Shown here piece by piece: positions 7,668 to 15,546 of a DNA stretch of 24,692 nt. The notes beneath the pieces are model-generated. The model worked only from the letters and a program-made list of their open reading frames with translations. It did no database searches and was not told the DNA's origin. The stretch comes from Desulfotignum sp032250905 (GTDB taxonomy: Bacteria > Desulfobacterota > Desulfobacteria > Desulfobacterales > Desulfobacteraceae): the NCBI GenBank assembly GCA_032250905.1, contig JAVVEQ010000050.1, positions 1 through 24,692 of the forward strand. Direction: 5' to 3'. How positions within the stretch are numbered: the first letter of the stretch is position 1; each line of letters opens with the position of its first letter. The position numbers and the translations under genes were made by a program.

Positions 7668-9030
7668 ACAATACCTCCATGGCTTCATTCAAAAACCGTA
7701 CGCTTTCTATGGTCATGCCCCGGACTTTTGACAACTGCTTCAAGGCAGATGCCGGAACCAGACAGGTAGTAAATCCCATTTTGGCGGCTTCCTTGATCCG
7801 GGCCTGGGCATGACTTACCGCCCGGATCTCTCCGGTCAAACCGATTTCTCCGATCAGCGTGGTGTTTCCAGGAACCGGCCTGTCCCTGAAACTCGAAGTC
7901 AGTGCCGCGGCAATGGCCAGATCTGCGGACGGTTCCACAATTCTGACCCCTCCGGTGACATTCATGAACAGATCCTGCCCGGACAGATGCATTCCCAGAC
8001 GTCTTTCCATAACCGCGACGATCAACGCCACCCGCTGAACATCCAGTCCCAGTACAGTCCTCCGGGGGCTGCCCGGACTGGAGGAACTGGATACCAGTCC
8101 CTGGATTTCCACCAGAATGGGACGGGTTCCCTCCATACAGGCGGTAACCACAGAGCCCGGAGCCACGGTGGTCCGCTCGGCCAGAAACACGGCAGACGGG
8201 TTGGGTACTTCCACCAGTCCTTTTTCACGCATTTCAAATACGCCGATTTCGTTGGTGGAACCAAACCGGTTTTTTACGGCCCGCAAAATTCTGAACACAT
8301 AGCTTTTGTCCCCCTCAAAATACAATACAGTATCCACCATGTGTTCCATTATTCGTGGACCGGCTATCGCCCCTACCTTGGTCACATGCCCCACTAGAAA
8401 AATCGGAGTCCCGCTGGATTTAGCCAGGTGCATGAACCGCATGGCTGCTTCCCGAATCTGGGTGACGCTGCCCGGGGTGGAATTGACGTCCGGCTGGAAT
8501 ATGGTTTGAATCGAATCGATGACCACGGCATCATACGCCGTTTTTGCCATCATGGCGGCGATAACGTCCAGATTGGTTTCCGATACAACCAGAAGAGAGG
8601 GGCTGGCGCCCCCCTCAAGGCGCTGTCCCCGCATGGAGAGCTGGCGGATGGATTCTTCACCCGACACATAAAGGCAGGTTTTGCCGGATCCGGCCAGGGC
8701 GGACAGTACCTGGAGCATGAGGGTGGACTTACCAATCCCCGGGTCACCACCGATCAGTACCAGAGATCCATCCACGACCCCGCCCCCCAGGACCCGGTCA
8801 AACTCTGGTATGCCGGTGCAGATCCGCAACGACGGGCCAGCGTTGATGGAATCGATGGGAACCGGTTCCGAGGCGTAAGAAGACCCGAGTGTCTGAATAT
8901 TTTTTCTGGAAACCTGAATTTCCTGTACCAGTGAATCCCAGTCACCGCAATCCGGACACCGGCCCATCCATTTGAAGGTCTGACTGCCGCAGGTTTTACA
9001 CCGGTATATGGTTTTTTCCTTGTTTTTCAC
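7657..9030 (-). CDS. radA: DNA repair protein RadA (Sms)
   Basis: RecA-like branch-migration ATPase of homologous recombination and repair. The product is 457 aa, starting at GTG (9030), since the residues that follow are immediately the zinc-finger segment. A four-Cys zinc finger lies at residues 11-28 (CKTCG...CPDCGDW), Walker A GGDPGIGKST at 94-103, the RadA-specific KNRFG motif at 253-257, and the Lon-like C-terminal domain after about 290. All hallmark motifs are intact. It heads a minus-strand unit with rlmE and yebC. The ribosome binding site is weak (A/G-rich AAAGAAAAAG). Confidence 0.97.
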   Translation of the reverse strand: MKNKEKTIYRCKTCGSQTFKWMGRCPDCGDWDSLVQEIQVSRKNIQTLGSSYASEPVPIDSINAGPSLRICTGIPEFDRVLGGGVVDGSLVLIGGDPGIGKSTLMLQVLSALAGSGKTCLYVSGEESIRQLSMRGQRLEGGASPSLLVVSETNLDVIAAMMAKTAYDAVVIDSIQTIFQPDVNSTPGSVTQIREAAMRFMHLAKSSGTPIFLVGHVTKVGAIAGPRIMEHMVDTVLYFEGDKSYVFRILRAVKNRFGSTNEIGVFEMREKGLVEVPNPSAVFLAERTTVAPGSVVTACMEGTRPILVEIQGLVSSSSSPGSPRRTVLGLDVQRVALIVAVMERRLGMHLSGQDLFMNVTGGVRIVEPSADLAIAAALTSSFRDRPVPGNTTLIGEIGLTGEIRAVSHAQARIKEAAKMGFTTCLVPASALKQLSKVRGMTIESVRFLNEAMEVLFGS

Positions 9031-9066
9031 CCGGGTTCTTTTTCTTTGCAGATTTAAAATTTATTG

Positions 9067-9096
9067 TATATACCACAAAGAAGGATTTGGTATCAA
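9067..9096 (-). promoter_or_regulatory. Possible radA promoter
   Basis: Read on the minus strand, TTGATA (9096-9091) is followed after 18 nt by TATATA (9072-9067), about 30 nt upstream of the radA start. This is a plausible sigma-70-type promoter for radA-rlmE-yebC. No convincing terminator was found between the preceding oxidoreductase gene and this site. Confidence 0.4.
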
Positions 9097-9180
9097 TGTT
9101 AATTGACACATCCGGTTCAACCCGTTGGATGGTGAATTCAAAAAACCAGCGGACAGATCATGTTCATAGGTTTTCTATTG

Positions 9181-10362
9181 TCACACGATATTCAATTCGA
9201 TATAAAGATGGTTTTTGGCAAACCGTTCAAACTCGAAACAGGTTAAATCCAGGGTTTGATATTTCCCGTAAGTGATCCATTCTGAAACGCCTCTTCCCGC
9301 TCCCGGGCCCTGCTGAAGTCCGTGACCGCTGAACCCATTGATGAATACAAAATTTTTCACCACCGGATGGGGCCCGATGATGGCATTCTGATCCTTTACG
9401 TTGAATTCATAATGACCGGCCCATGATGAAATCCGTTTAATGGCATCAAACGCAGGCACCCGTTCAGCAAGAATCGGCCATAAGGTTTCCTCAAAAACCG
9501 AATAATCCATGTCAAAATCATCACAGTCCGGATCATTGTCTGCATCCGGCGATATGCCGCAGATAAAATGCTGTCCTTCCGGCCGAAAATACGCTCCGGA
9601 GGGATCCACCACCAGCGGGCAGCCAGGCAGTTGAGAATTGCATTTATACAGAAAAACAAACCGCTTGCGGGAATGGACCGGCAGGTCATTAATACCTGCC
9701 ATTTCAGCCACCCGAGCTGCTTTTGGCCCTGCCGCATTGACAAACATGCCGCCGCGGATTTTTTTTCCGGAACCCAGCTGAACGGCCGTGATCTGATCAC
9801 CCGTCCGCTCGATGCCCACTACCTCATCGGTCATATAGGTGACCCCAAGGCTTTTGGCTTTGTTTTTGAAGGCCATGGTCAGGCAATGGGGGTCAAACCA
9901 TCCCGAATCCGGAATGTTGTAAGATCCGGCAACGATATCATCCACATTGAGCCATTCAAAGGTTTTCTTTAACTGGTCTTTTTCGAGTATCCGGACATTG
10001 GCCCCGGCAGCAATCTGTGTCTCATGATTCTGCATCAGCACCGGCATGCCGGCTTCAGTAGCCAGAATCAGATAACCGTTTTCCGTAAAATCCACATTGA
10101 CAGGATCATCGTTTTCCACCTGTAAATAGGAGTTGATGTTTTTAATAAAATCAGCACCGAATTTTGACAGCAAAATATTTTCCGTATTGGAAAACTGCTG
10201 TCGAATGCCGCCGGCAGACAGACATGTGGATGATTTGGCATAGGTCGGGTCTTTTTCTATCACCAGAACCTTACCGTTGAAATCCAGATTGCTGGCAAGA
10301 AAGTATGCGGTTGAGCTTCCCATGATCGCCCCACCTATAATGATGACATCATATGTTTCCAT
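9181..10362 (-). CDS. FAD-dependent amino-acid/sarcosine-type oxidoreductase (DAO family)
   Basis: Flavoprotein of the D-amino-acid oxidase / sarcosine oxidase / FOXRED1-like family, which oxidises secondary or primary amines. The product is 393 aa, single domain. N-terminal dinucleotide fold: DVIIIGGAIMGSSTAYFLA (residues 5-23), the GGAIMG variant common in this family, followed by the acidic end of the second strand (VIEKD). SSTCLSAGGIRQQF follows and matches the flavin-proximal region. The C-terminal flavin-binding segment is GFSGHGLQQGPGAGRG. The start is ATG with AGGGGGAAA about 5 nt before it. It is divergent from a GntR-type regulator and its predicted -10 element overlaps an operator-like site, so control by that regulator is likely. 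The substrate is unknown; no electron-acceptor subunit is adjacent. Confidence 0.88.
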   Translation of the reverse strand: METYDVIIIGGAIMGSSTAYFLASNLDFNGKVLVIEKDPTYAKSSTCLSAGGIRQQFSNTENILLSKFGADFIKNINSYLQVENDDPVNVDFTENGYLILATEAGMPVLMQNHETQIAAGANVRILEKDQLKKTFEWLNVDDIVAGSYNIPDSGWFDPHCLTMAFKNKAKSLGVTYMTDEVVGIERTGDQITAVQLGSGKKIRGGMFVNAAGPKAARVAEMAGINDLPVHSRKRFVFLYKCNSQLPGCPLVVDPSGAYFRPEGQHFICGISPDADNDPDCDDFDMDYSVFEETLWPILAERVPAFDAIKRISSWAGHYEFNVKDQNAIIGPHPVVKNFVFINGFSGHGLQQGPGAGRGVSEWITYGKYQTLDLTCFEFERFAKNHLYIELNIV

Positions 10363-10429
10363 GGTTTCCCCCTTGAAATAGATTTAAACGCTGCCATGTT
10401 CCGGCATGCGTGACTTTTTAATATTTTTA

Positions 10430-10458
10430 TGGTATACTAAAAAAATTTCTATTGTCAA
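10430..10458 (-). promoter_or_regulatory. Promoter of the FAD oxidoreductase with overlapping GntR operator
   Basis: On the minus strand TTGACA (10458-10453) and TATACC (10436-10431) are 16 nt apart. The -10 lies within the near-palindrome TGGTATACTA (10430-10439), built round GTATAC as in many FadR/VanR-type GntR operators. A repressor bound there would block this promoter. The sequence elements are seen; binding is inferred. Confidence 0.5.
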
Positions 10459-10491
10459 CATATTATTTTTCAATTTATATATGGTATGCTT
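10452..10491 (+). promoter_or_regulatory. Promoter of the GntR regulator with second operator
   Basis: TTGTCA (10452-10457) and TTATAT (10475-10480) are 17 nt apart. TGGTATGCTT (10482-10491) follows directly, covering the likely start of transcription. It matches the first operator-like site in 8 of 10 bases and lies 52 bp from it, about five helical turns. The -35 elements of the two divergent promoters overlap. This fits autoregulation. Confidence 0.45.
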
Positions 10492-10532
10492 TTTTGAAAT
10501 TAACTAATGATCCATAAGACAGCTGGTAAAAA

Positions 10533-11189
10533 ATGAACCAAAAAATATATCATATTCTGCGGGAACGAATCATTTTTCTGGTATACAGCCCGGGACAGAT
10601 TCTCAAGGAACAGACCCTGGCAGAAGAATTCGGCGTCAGCAGAACCCCTTTGCGCACCGTGTTATTCCGGCTGGAATGGGAACATCTGCTCAAAATACTG
10701 CCCCGTACCGGCATTCAGGTATCGGAATTGCAACTCAATACCATCACCCATCTGTTTCAAGCACGGCTGGAACTGGAATCTGTCATCGGTGTCATGGCAG
10801 CGGAACGGTTTACCCGTGACCATTTCAAGCGGTTGGAACAATTAACCGAGCGGTGCCGGAATCTGGCGGCACATCAAGATCCTGAAAAACTGGCGCGGCT
10901 GGATATTGATTTGAAACACCTGTTCCACGATGCGGCGGGTAATCCTTTTTTGACGGAAATGTCTGACCGTTTCTATGTGCTGACATTCCGGCTGTGGTAT
11001 TTCAATCTGATGAAAATGGACGCCCCTGGCAGGCAAAGGGAAACTCTTTGCCTGCAATCAGATCTGCATGCCTTGACCAGCCTGTTGGCGGATGCGTCGC
11101 CCGAAGAGGTGGGAAAAGCCAGAAAAACCCAGCTTATAGACCATGTAGAACGTATCCGAAACATGTTTCTGGGATTGTCTCATACTTGA
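10533..11189 (+). CDS. GntR-family transcriptional regulator, FCD (FadR C-terminal) type
   Basis: DNA-binding regulator of 218 aa. Residues about 1-70 form the GntR winged helix-turn-helix (LAEEFGVSRTPLRTVLFRLEWEHLL, then the wing PRTGIQV). Residues about 75-210 are an all-helical FCD effector domain with ARLELESVIG, a conserved Asp (DIDLKHLFHDAAGN) and later His residues that in this family bind a metal and a carboxylate. It is divergent from the FAD oxidoreductase and probably represses it until a small organic or amino acid is bound. The ribosome binding site (GCTGGT) is weak. Family assignment is firm; the effector is unknown. Confidence 0.9.
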   Translation: MNQKIYHILRERIIFLVYSPGQILKEQTLAEEFGVSRTPLRTVLFRLEWEHLLKILPRTGIQVSELQLNTITHLFQARLELESVIGVMAAERFTRDHFKRLEQLTERCRNLAAHQDPEKLARLDIDLKHLFHDAAGNPFLTEMSDRFYVLTFRLWYFNLMKMDAPGRQRETLCLQSDLHALTSLLADASPEEVGKARKTQLIDHVERIRNMFLGLSHT

Positions 11190-11264
11190 GCCGGCTTCAA
11201 TCTGCTCTTCAACCCACCAATTTCATGCCCCCTGCTCTCGCCTTGAAACGAAAAACTGTCAAAT

Positions 11265-12065
11265 TCATCCTTTGTGCACGGTGATCTGGGGAAATGGAAT
11301 TTCAATGCCGTTCTCATCAAATGCCTGTTTGATGGTTTTGAGCAGATCAAATCGGGTGGCCCAGTAATCGGAACTTTTCACCCAGGGACGCACCACAAAA
11401 TTGACGCTGGAATCCGCCAGTTCAGACACGGCAATGGTATGGGCGGGATCCTTTAAAACGCGATCGTCGGATTGAATAACATTCTCCAGGATCTGCCAGG
11501 CTTTTTCGATATTTGAACTGTACCCGATACCAATCACCAGGTCGATTCTGCGGGTATCATACGCGGAAATATTCTTTATCACGTCATTGAAAATTTTTCC
11601 GTTGGGCACCAGAATCATGATATTGTCCGGTGTGGCCAGCGTGGTGGTGAACATCTGGATATCCTTGACCGTCCCTGCGACACCGGCGGCTTCAATATAA
11701 TGCCCTGTCTTGAACGGCTTGAGAATCAGGATGAGGATGCCGGCGGCAAAATTGGCCAAAGATCCCTGGAGCGCCAGACCGATCGCCAGGCCTGCAGCAC
11801 CGATCACCGCCACAAACGAAGCGGTCTGTATGCCGAACTTTGCCAGCGCAGCCAGCACGGTAAATGCCAGAATGCCAAAATAAACCAGGCTGCCACAAAA
11901 AGAGATCACTGAGGGGTCAACACTGGACCGGTTCATGATTTTTTCTATAATCCTTCTTCCGATACCAGCTGCGATGCGGCCCACTATCAGTATAATAATG
12001 GCGCCGATGATACTCAGTCCGTATTTGGTCAAAAACACCACTATCTGTTCAAGATTGCTTTCCAT
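11265..12065 (-). CDS. Small-conductance mechanosensitive channel, MscS family
   Basis: Inner-membrane channel that opens on membrane tension to release solutes during osmotic downshock. The product is 266 aa, close to E. coli MscS (286). Three membrane helices lie at about residues 16-38, 54-76 and 82-115. The pore helix carries the Gly/Ala-rich AAGLAIGLALQGSLANFAAG pattern, followed by the beta domain (LVPNGKIFNDVIKNIS) and the alpha/beta vestibule. The start is ATG at 12065 after a GGAGACC segment (CACAAGGAGACC). It stands alone between the GntR gene (convergent) and the sigma-54 response regulator (divergent). Confidence 0.94.
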   Translation of the reverse strand: MESNLEQIVVFLTKYGLSIIGAIIILIVGRIAAGIGRRIIEKIMNRSSVDPSVISFCGSLVYFGILAFTVLAALAKFGIQTASFVAVIGAAGLAIGLALQGSLANFAAGILILILKPFKTGHYIEAAGVAGTVKDIQMFTTTLATPDNIMILVPNGKIFNDVIKNISAYDTRRIDLVIGIGYSSNIEKAWQILENVIQSDDRVLKDPAHTIAVSELADSSVNFVVRPWVKSSDYWATRFDLLKTIKQAFDENGIEIPFPQITVHKG

Positions 12066-12100
12066 GGCCGGTCTCCTTGTGTTATTAATTCTGTAACAAG

Positions 12101-12123
12101 CGGATCAACACCCCGCTGATCCG
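12101..12123. repeat. Inverted repeat between the mscS-type gene and the response regulator
   Basis: CGGATCA (12101-12107) and TGATCCG (12117-12123) form a perfect 7-bp inverted repeat with a 9-nt centre, 36 bp upstream of the channel gene start. It could be an operator for either divergent gene or a leader hairpin. Nothing else recognisable lies in the 224-bp gap apart from the AGGGAGA ribosome binding site of the response regulator. Confidence 0.4.
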
Positions 12124-12289
12124 GCATCCGTGCAGGATGATTCCACCTCTCTTCATACCGGGTGGCAAAAACAAAATCAACCATGAAAGCGGGGATATTT
12201 TAAAATTCTGGAAAAACAGCCAGATTTATAGTATGCCGTTGTCCAGACCCGCAAACTCCAAAAATACCTTAGTGCAGGGAGAAAGACTG

Positions 12290-13735
12290 GTGGCTATCAA
12301 AGAAACTCCAAAAGCGTTACAGATTCTTGTGGTGGATGATGATGAAGCCATCCGGGATGCACTCAAAGAGATCCTGGAAGATGACTATGACATCAGCTGT
12401 GCGGACAGCGGCTCTGAAGCCCTCCTTAAGACCCGGGCCCATGGATTTGATCTGGTTTTTCTGGATATCGTAATGCCGGAAATGGATGGCATCGAGACGT
12501 TAAGACGGATCAAGCAAATCGATCCGGACCTTGATGTCATTATGGTTTCAGCGGTTGACCGTGCCCAGGAAGCCACTGATTCACTGAAACTCGGTGCCTA
12601 TGATTATATCACCAAGCCGTTTGATCATGAAATTATTTTGAACCGGGTGGAAAAAATCGCGGGACGGCAACGTCTGGCCAGGGAAGTTCAGTATCACCGT
12701 TCCCAGGCAGCCGCCGCCGCGTTTGAACCTGGAATCATCAGCCGGTCCATTCATATGACCGCGGTGTTCCAGCTCATGGAAAAAGTGGCCGGATCCACCA
12801 GTAATGTCCTGATTACCGGAGAAAGCGGCACCGGCAAAGAGTTGATCGCCCGTGCCATCCACAATCTGAGCCCCCGGAAGGAAAAGCCGTTTGTGGCCAT
12901 CAACTGTGCTGCCATTCCCTCAGAACTGATGGAAGCCGAACTGTTCGGCCATGAAAAAGGATCTTTTACCGGGGCTTTCCGGCAGACCACGGGAAAATTT
13001 GAATTCGCCCACCAGGGAACGGTATTCCTGGATGAAATCGCCTGTCTGAAACCTGAATTTCAGGCAAAACTGCTGCGGTTTATTCAGGAGAGGGAATTCT
13101 CCCGGGTGGGCAGCAACCGGACCATCAAGGTGGATATCCGTATCATTGCCGCCACCAATACCCGGCTGGATCAATTGATCAAAATCAAAGAGTTCAGAGA
13201 AGATCTGTATTTCAGGCTCAATGTAGTCCCGGTGGATCTGCCGCCCCTGCGCCGGAGAAAAGGGGATGTGCCTGTTCTGGCCGGATATTTTCTGGACCGG
13301 TTCAACCGCAGGATGAACAAACATATCGCCGGTATCACCCCCAGTGCGCTGGCGGTGCTGGAGGACTATCCCTGGCCGGGCAATATCCGTGAACTGGAAA
13401 ACCTGATGGAGCGGATGGTGGTGCTGGGATCTGACCACCAGCCCATTGATGAAAAAGACCTGCCCTTTGATCTGCTTTTCCATACCGATTCCGGCCGGGA
13501 GGCGGCAGAAGAGACCCGGGGGGGGAACAAGGGCCTGCTACAGGCCCGCCAGGCCTTTGAACGGCATTACATCCTGCGGGCACTGCAGAATTGCCACTGG
13601 AACCAGACACAGACCGCCCAGGTGCTGGGAATTCACAGAAACACCCTGATTCAAAAGATCAAAACCCTGAATCTGATACCAAATCAGAATGATCGGAAAG
13701 ACGGGCCGAACCCATCTTCGGCAGACGAACCGTAA
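12290..13735 (+). CDS. Sigma-54-dependent response regulator (NtrC family)
   Basis: Receiver-AAA+-Fis type activator of RNA polymerase sigma-54. The GTG at 12290 is preferred because AGGGAGA (12276-12282) precedes it by about 7 nt and the receiver domain begins right after. An ATG at 12137 would add 51 residues of no recognisable domain. The product is 481 aa. The receiver has the DDDE acidic pocket near 18, phospho-acceptor Asp59 (LDIVMPEMDG) and Lys109 (YITKPF). The AAA+ domain has Walker A GESGTGKE at 177-184, a GSFTGA loop at 224-229 in place of the usual GAFTGA, and Walker B GTVFLDEI near 243-250. The C-terminal Fis-type helix-turn-helix (TAQVLGIHRNTLIQKIK) is complete. Its 3' end overlaps the convergent kinase gene by 77 bp. 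The nearby sigma-54 promoters are its obvious candidates. Confidence 0.95.
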   Translation: MAIKETPKALQILVVDDDEAIRDALKEILEDDYDISCADSGSEALLKTRAHGFDLVFLDIVMPEMDGIETLRRIKQIDPDLDVIMVSAVDRAQEATDSLKLGAYDYITKPFDHEIILNRVEKIAGRQRLAREVQYHRSQAAAAAFEPGIISRSIHMTAVFQLMEKVAGSTSNVLITGESGTGKELIARAIHNLSPRKEKPFVAINCAAIPSELMEAELFGHEKGSFTGAFRQTTGKFEFAHQGTVFLDEIACLKPEFQAKLLRFIQEREFSRVGSNRTIKVDIRIIAATNTRLDQLIKIKEFREDLYFRLNVVPVDLPPLRRRKGDVPVLAGYFLDRFNRRMNKHIAGITPSALAVLEDYPWPGNIRELENLMERMVVLGSDHQPIDEKDLPFDLLFHTDSGREAAEETRGGNKGLLQARQAFERHYILRALQNCHWNQTQTAQVLGIHRNTLIQKIKTLNLIPNQNDRKDGPNPSSADEP

Positions 13736-15524
13736 AGCAGGTGCCCTCTCCCTCAAAGGTGTCAACAAAAATCCGGCCACCGTGTTCCGTGATCACCTTA
13801 TGGGTGATGGCCAGACCCAGGCCCGTGCCTTTGGCCTTGGTTGTAAAAAATGGATTGAAGATATTTTCCGCCACATTCAGAGGCATTCCGTGCCCGGTAT
13901 CTCTGAATTCCAGCACCACACAGTCATAATCAGTGAAAACCGACACCTGAAGGGTCCCCCCCTGGGGCATGGCCTGTGCCCCGTTCTGAAGCAGGTTGAT
14001 AAACGCTTTTTCCAGCTGATTCGCATCCGCCAGCACCTCTCCGGAATGTTTTGGCAGCTCTGTCTGAAAAAAAATGCCCCGGCGGTTAAACTCCGATTCC
14101 AGCAACGTTCTGCAATAGATCACGAGTGCATTGATGTCTGTCGGTTTGAGATTGTAACGGGGAGGGCGGGACAATTCCAGCATCTCTTCGATCAAGACGT
14201 CGAGACGGTTGATCTCCCTGGGAACCGTCTGCTGAAAGTTTTCAAGAAACCCGGGTTTTTCCAGTTTTTTGGGCAACAGGGCCACAAAGGTTTTGATGGC
14301 GGAAAGCGGATTGCGAATCTCATGGGCCATGCCGGCGGCCAGCGTTCCCAGATCCGACAACCGCTGGGCCTGGCGGACCTGGGCCTCCAGAAGCTTTAAC
14401 GCGGTGATGTCGTTCAGGGAAAAAATAATCTCCTGGGACTCTTTCTGGCGGGTTTTAAGCACCCCGGCATTGACCAGAATCACCGGTTCATTTTTTCCGG
14501 CATGGGAACCCAGCTCCCGCTGTTTCTCTACGGACGGGTCAGCCAGCACCTCCCGGATATACACGGCCATCTTCGATGCCGGATCCACCAGGTCCCATAC
14601 AGACACCGACCGGACGGGCCGATCATCCGGTATTTCAAGAATTCTGCGTGCCGCCGGGTTAACCGTGGTGACCCTTTCTTTCATGTCAATGGCCAGCAGC
14701 CCGTCCCTCATGGTGACCAGCACTTTTTCGGTGTATTGCTGCAATCGCCGGATTTCCTGGAGCTGTTCCTCCAGTTTTTTCTTCTGGGCCAGAATTTCCT
14801 GAATCATGAATGAAAAATTGGCTGCCAGAATTTCCACTTCATCCCGTGTGTTCACAACAATCTTTAACGTCAGATCGCCCCGGGCCGCATCCAAGGTGTC
14901 AGCTGCCAGCTTTTCCAGTGGCCGGGTCACCCGCTGGGCGGTCCAGTTGGAGATCAGTAAACCGGCCCCCAGGGCAATGATTCCCAGCACACCGATGGTC
15001 CAGCGGGTCTGGCGAATCTGCTGATGCATCAGGCCCAGTGACAGACAGACCCGGATCGTTCCCCAGCGGGCCTGTGAATCCGACAGGATCACCGGGAACG
15101 CCACATGCAGGACCGGCCGGCCGGCATCTTTCTGATCATGGATCACTACGAGAGGGGCTGTCGCAGCGACCGCTTTCCGGCTGATCTCATCAGTCAGGAT
15201 CCGGTTCTGAAGATCCGGTCGCTGGCTGTATCCGGCAATTCGCCCCTCCTTGTCATAAAAAACCACATACAGGATATCGGAAATATCAACCACCTGATTG
15301 GCCAGTTTTTCCAGGGCCACGTAATTGTAGGTGATAAAATAGTCCCTGGATACGGCTGCCAGGTTCCGGGCGATATCCAGCCCCTGTTTTTCAATACGAC
15401 CCTGAATGGTCCTGGTCTGAAGCGATCCCAGCACCAGAGCCAGGGTCCCGAGAAGCAGAATCAGCATCAATGAACTGATGAGCATGAACCGATAGCGGAG
15501 AGGGAAAGATACCGGTTTTTTCAC
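13659..15524 (-). CDS. Membrane sensor histidine kinase (HAMP-PAS-HisKA-HATPase)
   Basis: Likely partner of the convergent sigma-54 response regulator. The start is taken as GTG at 15524, behind AGGGGGG about 5 nt upstream; an upstream frame to 15632 runs into the previous gene. The product is 621 aa. It has TM1 at about 13-35, an extracytoplasmic domain of ~140 residues, TM2 at about 175-193, HAMP at 193-246, a short coiled coil, and a PAS domain at about 264-374 (GLLAIDMKERVTTVNPAARRIL). HisKA carries His401 (AAGMAHEIRNPLSAIK), and HATPase has N-box NLLQNGAQAM, DTGHGM and GTGLGLAI. All catalytic motifs are intact. It lies 22 nt after the solute-binding protein gene, so the two are co-expressed, suggesting that the binding protein presents a ligand to the kinase's outer domain. 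Confidence 0.95.
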   Translation of the reverse strand: MKKPVSFPLRYRFMLISSLMLILLLGTLALVLGSLQTRTIQGRIEKQGLDIARNLAAVSRDYFITYNYVALEKLANQVVDISDILYVVFYDKEGRIAGYSQRPDLQNRILTDEISRKAVAATAPLVVIHDQKDAGRPVLHVAFPVILSDSQARWGTIRVCLSLGLMHQQIRQTRWTIGVLGIIALGAGLLISNWTAQRVTRPLEKLAADTLDAARGDLTLKIVVNTRDEVEILAANFSFMIQEILAQKKKLEEQLQEIRRLQQYTEKVLVTMRDGLLAIDMKERVTTVNPAARRILEIPDDRPVRSVSVWDLVDPASKMAVYIREVLADPSVEKQRELGSHAGKNEPVILVNAGVLKTRQKESQEIIFSLNDITALKLLEAQVRQAQRLSDLGTLAAGMAHEIRNPLSAIKTFVALLPKKLEKPGFLENFQQTVPREINRLDVLIEEMLELSRPPRYNLKPTDINALVIYCRTLLESEFNRRGIFFQTELPKHSGEVLADANQLEKAFINLLQNGAQAMPQGGTLQVSVFTDYDCVVLEFRDTGHGMPLNVAENIFNPFFTTKAKGTGLGLAITHKVITEHGGRIFVDTFEGEGTCFTVRLPKMGSARLSDHSDLVSDSGF

Positions 15525-15546
15525 AAATGCCCCCCTGTGTTCTGAC

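Noticed and set aside
12137..12289. Upstream ATG extension of the response regulator
   Set aside because: The extra 51 residues resemble no receiver-domain N terminus, and the AGGGAGA site favours the GTG at 12290.
13689..14399. Long plus-strand frames opposite the kinase, and similar long frames opposite other genes
   Set aside because: They are shadows of high-GC third-position coding genes with intact catalytic motifs on the other strand.
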